Shown here: piece after piece, positions 58,767 through 64,000 of the stretch
Layout of the letters: each line of letters opens with the position of its first letter
Position numbering within the stretch: position 1 is the first letter of the stretch
Assembly: GCF_964204865.1 (NCBI RefSeq)
Contig: NC_135251.1
Span: 22,754,001 to 22,818,000 of the forward strand
DNA length: 64,000 bases
Direction of reading: 5' to 3'
Source of the DNA: Styela clava
Lineage: Eukaryota > Chordata > Ascidiacea > Stolidobranchia > Styelidae
Translations under genes and position numbers: made by a program
Notes under the pieces: model-generated
Told to the model about the DNA's origin: nothing
Database searches by the model: none
What the model saw: the letters and a program-made list of their open reading frames with translations, nothing else

Positions 58767-59061
58767 CAGTGATTCTCTAACTTTTATGGTACACCCTTCC
58801 AACCACTCTTAACACTTGCGGTCACCTGCTCTTGATTTGCGTTTAATGATCGGTCAGTTTGTTCGCCACGTTTAAGAATGGGAAACTCAACAAACAAACA
58901 AAAAAGAGGGAAATGCATTAAATTCAAAGAATTGAAAAAAACCACAGTTGATTTACTTTAAATCAATGTAGTTATCGTGGATGGTACTTGCGACGATGTT
59001 TACCTGTGATCCTCAGAGAATTGCTCTGTGGCCCCGAGGGCCCAGTTTGACAAATCCCGTG
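58767..59061. mobile_element. possible small hAT element
   Basis: The left end CAGTGATTCTCTAACTTTTA and the right end, read inward, CACGGGATTTGTCAAACTGG are both hAT-like, but they match each other only loosely. Flanking octamers agree at 4 of 8, so this may be two unrelated remnants. Confidence 0.35.
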
Positions 59062-59760
59062 TTAGAGGGATTCGTATGCGATTAATGTAATGATAGTGTA
59101 GCTAGAATTAACATCACACTTTCACAAACATTTGTTATGTAACAATTTGTCTAACCAGAGTCAGACTTCCTCAGACAATCAGTTCACAAGAATCATTTAG
59201 TTTAAATCTTAGACGAAATGTTACAAGACAATATATTTGAAAGCGTGATGCAAGAAATTTGAACCATTCAGCATTAAAAAAAAATAATTACATTAGTTTT
59301 ACAACTACTTTTTTACCTTTTAACGCGTCTTTTTTTTGTCCCATCTTTTTTGCAGCATCAAGCCATAAAAACTCTGAATACATACATATATAAGTTCATT
59401 TGGCATGATTAATTTGACAAAATATGGTATATATATATAAAAAAAAGTCAGAATACCGTATTTCGGGTCCAGGTTGTCAATGGAGTTTCCTCTTGTATAC
59501 CAATGTACTGGTACGAAATCATATTTTTTAAATCCTCTTTGAAAAGAAATAATAGTAAAATAATAGCAGTATATAATTTTAATGACATGCTGAGAGTGAA
59601 TCTGAATGAAAAATCGAATTCGCAAGTTTTATTGAAAACTTTCAACTAATTCACGAGTACAGATGCTTAAAAATCAAAATGCCTTGGCAGATTATGAATT
59701 ATGATTGAAGAATTAATTAATCAAATACGTTGCTTTTTTACATTTGAGAAGTAGACTTAC

Positions 59761-59897
59761 TCTGGGGTAGTATAACTGTGCTTGAATTCGACGTAAACAC
59801 CCTTGGAGGTTTCTTTGGCATTTATGAACGACCAGCAAGGAGCCTCTCTCACGAATACATCGCCAACATTCAACACCTGGTACCATTCATCAGGGAA
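59761..59897 (-). CDS. single exon of an unrecognised gene
   Basis: A minus-strand exon between TTTGACAG and GTAAGT reads FPDEWYQVLNVGDVFVREAP, CWSFINAKETSKGVYVEFKH and SYTTPE. The other two frames contain stops. Spacing of D.WY..., a short run, then GVYVEFKHS...P.E loosely parallels D.WYRTE and then RYIWVYTKT...P.AE in the exons at 53598-54331. It may therefore be another copy or another module of the same gene family, whose exons run leftward. Function unknown. Confidence 0.5.
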
Positions 59898-61229
59898 CTG
59901 TCAAAGAAACTTTACAATTTTATTCAACTTCAATTAGTTAATTACGAATTTACATTTTTGAATTTATTCTCTCCTAAAATACAATTGGTTGCTTCTAGGG
60001 CTGCAGTATGAACGATGGAGTAGTTTACAGGAAATTCGCTAGATGGCGCAGTTTCTACAGCAAAACCTTTCAGAACCCTATTACTTTACCTTTCTCGGAT
60101 TGACTGTGACACACCTTACTATTAAAATTCATACGATATTTGGGTGCAACTCTCTCGATGGGAATAAGGCTAAGACACGCTGCTCTGGCACACAATCACA
60201 TCAAAATTGTTGACTAAGGGATCAATAGGTAATAGGGTCAAAAGTATCTCAGACTGTTTTACTACATATAATTTCAAAACTACGGGTATTGGTTGTATCA
60301 GGTATAACCTTGTACAAAGTTCGTTTGAGTGCAAGCAAGACGAAATAATATAGATAAGAGGAAACACTGCAAACTGGACTTCTTCTGCTTGTACAGTGGC
60401 GTATAGAGGTTGTAAATTCTTGCTTCACTAATTATCTCGTCATTAAACATATGGTTACGCTCTTACGAAATTACCATGTTCCAATCTGAATCTTCTAGTT
60501 TGGGTAGTGAGCATTCATTGTTTGTTTCGTGATTTCCATTAACTATCAGGGTGGCACAAAAAAAAAACGCAAGATATGAGAGTTGCATTTTTTGACGTTA
60601 GTATTTTATATACTTTCTAACACTGTAAATAAGTTCGTAGTGGGTCGTTAGTGAGAACTACAGGTACAACACATATAAATCTCAATTACTATGCTCCGGC
60701 GCGACTGCATCGCTATTTTTAAGTTGTTAAAAAGCTTCTTATTATGGCTATCCATTCTCGAACTTTTCGCGCATATGAAAATTTGCAGAAAATCATATAA
60801 ATGTTTATTTCTTGTTGAAAAGTGTTCGATTTTTTTACCGCAGTAGAACTAATCAGTTGCTCAGTCCTTTCCAAATCAAGACAAATACATTCCTTTAAAA
60901 AACTCAGACCCACGTATCCATGACTATGCACGAACCTATCTATACTCAGCTACAAAATAATTACGAAACTGCTTCCAATGCCTCATAATTTGCAAGACTT
61001 GAGTATTTGTTGACTTTCCATCGATATCATGACAGTATCAGGAAATAACAAAACGTTACGGAAATGTGCAAAGTTGCGTTATCTGTGATCAATCAATCAA
61101 CTGAATGGCTTATGTATTCATAATGTGCCTCGTTTTGTGATGCAGATACAAATTATTGTTGAATGGTAACTTTAGGCTGGCTGAATAAATTAACGATGCA
61201 ATGCACTGAAACATGTATATCGATGTATT
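59898..61229. other. intergenic or intronic, one diverged dispersed repeat
   Basis: About 60145-60240 (TCTCGATGGGAATAAGGCTA and following bases) is similar to 63117-63210, an old dispersed repeat. A transposon-derived origin is likely but unproven. No coding exon was recognised. Confidence 0.35.
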
Positions 61230-61560
61230 TACGTACAATCCAATTTAGAAAAGATCACCGTATATTATTGCATTTGGCAAATTGAAGCTGTATTATTATC
61301 ACATCCCATTAGACCAATTTTACCCAGTTTATTATGTACCAAAAGAATATATTCTGCAGTGGTCAGTGTCTTTTGTATACACCCGTATGTACCGCTGAGC
61401 TGAACATCAGCGAATAATCCAACACACTGCGTAAATAGAAATTTTCATCTACTCCAGCCTTTCAACTTGTAATGAAGTAAGATAGTCAAATAGTAGCTCA
61501 GTGCAGTAAGTAGCAAATGCTAAAGTATAAATTTGCAATCACTCAAATATTTTTTAGATA
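61230..61560 (-). pseudogene. decayed paralogue of the 53598-53749 terminal exon and adjoining intron
   Basis: On the minus strand this reads QRYIRVYTKDT, then a frame change, then AEYILLVHNKLGKIG, colinear with QRYIWVYTKT...AEDILLVHNKLVEIG. The splice acceptor has become CAG|CTCAG, and about 170 bp of upstream intron is also alignable (for example, AAATAGAAATTTCCATTTAC against AAATAGAAATTTTCATCTAC). One lost base and later stops make it non-coding. No partner for the 84-nt upstream exon was seen, although the minisatellite at 61.6-62.6 kb now occupies that side. Confidence 0.7.
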
Positions 61561-61577
61561 AATATTAAGTTGGTTGT

Positions 61578-62550
61578 ATTTATATATGACGTTAACAATC
61601 TTATCTAATACATTCATCCAAATCATATACATATAGAGCCTACCAAATATGCAGATAGAGCCAAGGTATATATATAAAGAGCCAGCCAAACATGCATGTC
61701 ATAGGAATATATGTCGATGTCATAGGAAATAAAGCCGAATCATGTGCATATGCCCATTAGACATACATATACAGTCAAAGTCATAAGAATATAAAACCGA
61801 ATCATATACATACACAACCAATGCCATATGCATATACAGCAAATGTCATATGTACATACAGCCAGTGCCATATGCGTACGCAGCCAATGTCATATTCATA
61901 TACATCCAATGCCACATTCATGCCTTATATGCATATCTTATTATATCACTGTATATACAAAATATATTGACTGTATATGCATATGCCATGCATATGGCAT
62001 TGACTGTATATGTACATTGAGTTTACTTTGTATGCATATATACATTACTTGAACGCCTTAATATTATACTGAATTGTTTGTATATGTCATTGACTATGTA
62101 TGTAGGCTACATCACTCAAATAATTGTAGATGAATATCAAGTTGGCTGTACATAGCATTGAATTTATATGTTTTGAGTTGACTGTATTTATATATGACGT
62201 TAACAATCTTATCTAATACATTCATCCAAATCATATACATATAAAGCCTACCAAATATGCATATAGAACCAAGGTATATACATAAAGAGTCAACCAAATA
62301 TGCATATACAGCAAATGTCATGTGTACATATAGCCAGTGCCGTATGCGTACGCAGCCAATGCCATATTCATATACAGCCAATGCCACATCCATGCTTTAT
62401 ATGCATATCTTATTATATCACTGTATATACAAAATATATTGACTGTATATGCATATATCATGCATATGGCATTGAATGTATATGTACATTGAGTTTACTT
62501 TGTATGCATATATACATTACTTGAACGCCTTCATATTATACTGGATTGTT
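61578..62550. repeat. duplicated minisatellite that switches orientation
   Basis: A block starting TATTTATATATGACGTTAAC at 61578 recurs at 62185. Copy 1 is about 500 bp and copy 2 about 365 bp, with roughly 137 bp extra in copy 1 (near 61690-61830). Each block begins with loosely repeated units of about 22-29 bp containing ATACAGCCAATGCCATAT. It then crosses to the reverse complement (ATGGCATTGACTGTATATG) near 61930-61980 and 62410-62460, so each block is a degenerate inverted array. The many frames here are repeat artefacts. Confidence 0.85.
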
Positions 62551-63510
62551 TGGAAATGTATATGACATTGGCTGTGTATGTACATCATCAAAATGATTAT
62601 ATATGTATAGTCAGTTAACTGTATATGAATATTACATTGGCTGTATATGTACAGCACCTAAATGGCTGTATATGTGTATCGAATTGGTCGGATATGCATA
62701 TGACACTGTCTGTACAAACATATTTTTGACTTGTATATCGCGATTTCGTTGAATGTTTAAATTAAGCTTTGTGCGGTAAGTCAGATTTTACAATTTCAAA
62801 TTTATTCTAGCTTCTTCCATAAATGGCCTACAATTAGTCGCTTCCAGTGCCCGTCTGAATTTTGTTAACGTTGATTGACGTATTACACCAACGGGCCACA
62901 TCGGGAACCCCATTATGAACATGAGGAGCGACTACCACAGATTGAGAACCACTCCGCTACATCAAAAAGGTTGAGAAAAAAAACTGCACTAATAAGGGTA
63001 CGGGATGACGAAGTCCGTACATTAAAGCCTCTCTTCAACCCCCCAAAACTCCACTAATCTGTTTGGTAGCTGATTCACACCCGACTATTCAGATTCTCAT
63101 TCATAAATTTTTGGTCAATCTCCTCGATACGAATAGGGTTACGACACGCTACTTTGTCATACAAATACCATCGAACTCTTTGCCAAGGGTTAATGGCCAA
63201 TAGGATCTGTAAAAACGCGGACTTATTTACAAAAAAAAATTGAAACCATAATCCAAAACAAAAACAGAACCCATAAATTTTTTTAACCCTTTTTGAGGAA
63301 AAAAAAAAGTTATTCAATTTTGTTTGCGCTGGAACTTGTTTGTGCAAGATTGTGCCAAGAGTTTGAATACGGTTTATTGCAAAAATGTAATAGTATGCTG
63401 ATACACGTCGGAATATATATTATTCATAGCAAGTATTTATATGTGCCGGGAATAAAAATGAATTGAAAGCATAAACAAATACATCGATTCCTGTGACTTT
63501 TGAAGCCTTT
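62551..63510. other. intergenic, no gene recognised
   Basis: The minisatellite motif trails off to about 62730. The region at 63117-63210 is the dispersed repeat shared with 60145-60240. The frames at 62875-63057 and 63075-63347 show no family resemblance. Confidence 0.4.
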
Positions 63511-63636
63511 CTATTCGCAATGTGGTTCTGCTGTAGATAGACCAGCGCTTTTTACTATGCCAGCAAACAGGCCATCCCATTTCTGCAAAAGAACACTTGG
63601 TTTGTCGAACTCCTTGACTTGTCCTTCCTCTAGCAC
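63511..63636 (-). CDS. last exon of a second ABCC transporter
   Basis: Minus-strand exon after acceptor CTATAG. It reads VLEEGQVKEFDKPSVLLQKW, then DGLFAGIVKSAGLSTAEPHC, E and TAG. This is the end of the second nucleotide-binding domain of ABCC (MRP) exporters, where 'VL..G.+.E+D.P..LL.....LF..+V...G' follows the H-loop strand. The rest of the gene must lie beyond 64000. It is not the 3' end of the gene at 28610-30372, since that gene reads away from here on the same strand; the two are probably paralogues. Confidence 0.8.
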   Translation of the reverse strand: MLEEGQVKEFDKPSVLLQKWDGLFAGIVKSAGLSTAEPHCE

Positions 63637-63698
63637 CTATAGATAGAAAATTGAATTGTATTCACAAATGAGTCCATTTTAACAACATTATTTTGGAC

Positions 63699-63800
63699 CT
63701 CCTGAATTATGCGCACCAAGATGGCGCACAACCTGATCTCAGGTTGTGTACCAGGTTAGGGTTCAGGTTATGCAACATCTTGGTGCGCATACTTCAGGAG
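63699..63800. mobile_element. short MITE copy of the 28010-28187 family
   Basis: Ends are CTCCTGAATTATGCGCACCA and, read inward from the right, CTCCTGAAGTATGCGCACCA, both followed by AGATG. The interior is shorter (102 bp overall) and contains a CCTGATCTCAGG hairpin. It lies just upstream of the ABCC terminal exon, within its intron. Confidence 0.8.
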
Positions 63801-64000
63801 TACCATTATTTTAGCACAAATTTTTAGTACTCGTGAATGAATTGTAATCTAGTAAAATCGGCGTCCGATTTGTCGCTGGATAATAAAAAAAAATTACCAA
63901 TATCTTGTCTGAATCTATTATTGTATTTATTCGGTGAGCAATAGTTATAACAGTGCATTGCTTGAATTTTCGTCTTATCGTCTCTTGAATCAGACGATCT

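Noticed and set aside
62257..62524. His/Ile/Cys-rich frames
   Set aside because: These are translations of the CATATACAGCC minisatellite in several frames.

Overview
The window is animal nuclear DNA: AT-rich, dominated by transposable elements and satellite, with intron-containing genes that I could read only by joining short ORFs across GT/AG splice sites. The gene set (GT23 alpha-1,6-fucosyltransferase with C-terminal SH3, 'rolling stone' membrane proteins, ABCC transporters, a THAP-domain gene), the modest introns and the transposon families suggest a marine invertebrate. An ascidian (tunicate) is my best guess, at moderate confidence and from general impression only. No bacterial-type operons, CRISPR arrays or confident RNA genes were found.

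Layout. (a) 0.3-12.8 kb is one large inverted structure. About 10 copies of a 195-bp satellite are followed by a 1,333-bp single-copy arm, a 2.0-kb spacer, the same arm inverted (equal in length once one 289-bp retroposon insertion is removed), and then about 28 copies of the same satellite in inverted orientation. It resembles a foldback element or a young palindrome. (b) 13.8-20.7 kb is a nearly complete CR1/L2-like LINE with both ORFs open and an unusual array of fifteen 95-bp repeats in its 3' UTR. A second LINE 3' end meets it tail to tail. (c) 21.9-27.1 kb is a stack of hAT elements, including a 4.4-kb element with internal inverted repeats and a nested 1.05-kb hAT. (d) 28.6-30.4 kb carries four minus-strand exons of an ABCC4-like transporter with an in-frame TAG; a hAT derivative sits 33 bp from one splice acceptor. 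(e) 33.5-50.7 kb is the gene-rich core: rolling-stone-like gene A (minus), a 2.0-kb hAT with perfect target duplications, a repeat element at 38.6-39.5 kb, a 2.77-kb long-TIR DNA element with a tesmin-type CXC cysteine motif, the FUT8-like gene (plus, seven readable exons), and rolling-stone-like gene B (minus). (f) 53.6-62.6 kb holds an unrecognised minus-strand gene with a decayed paralogous terminal exon 7.6 kb away, a hAT MITE with perfect target duplications, a broken THAP-domain gene, and a duplicated minisatellite that changes orientation halfway. (g) 63.5 kb has the last exon of a second ABCC transporter that runs off the right edge.

The genes do not form an obvious pathway. FUT8 acts in the Golgi on N-glycans, and the rolling-stone and ABCC products are multipass membrane proteins. 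The main story is local gene duplication and decay in a transposon-rich region. The objects most worth following up are the satellite/palindrome structure and the CXC-bearing long-TIR element.
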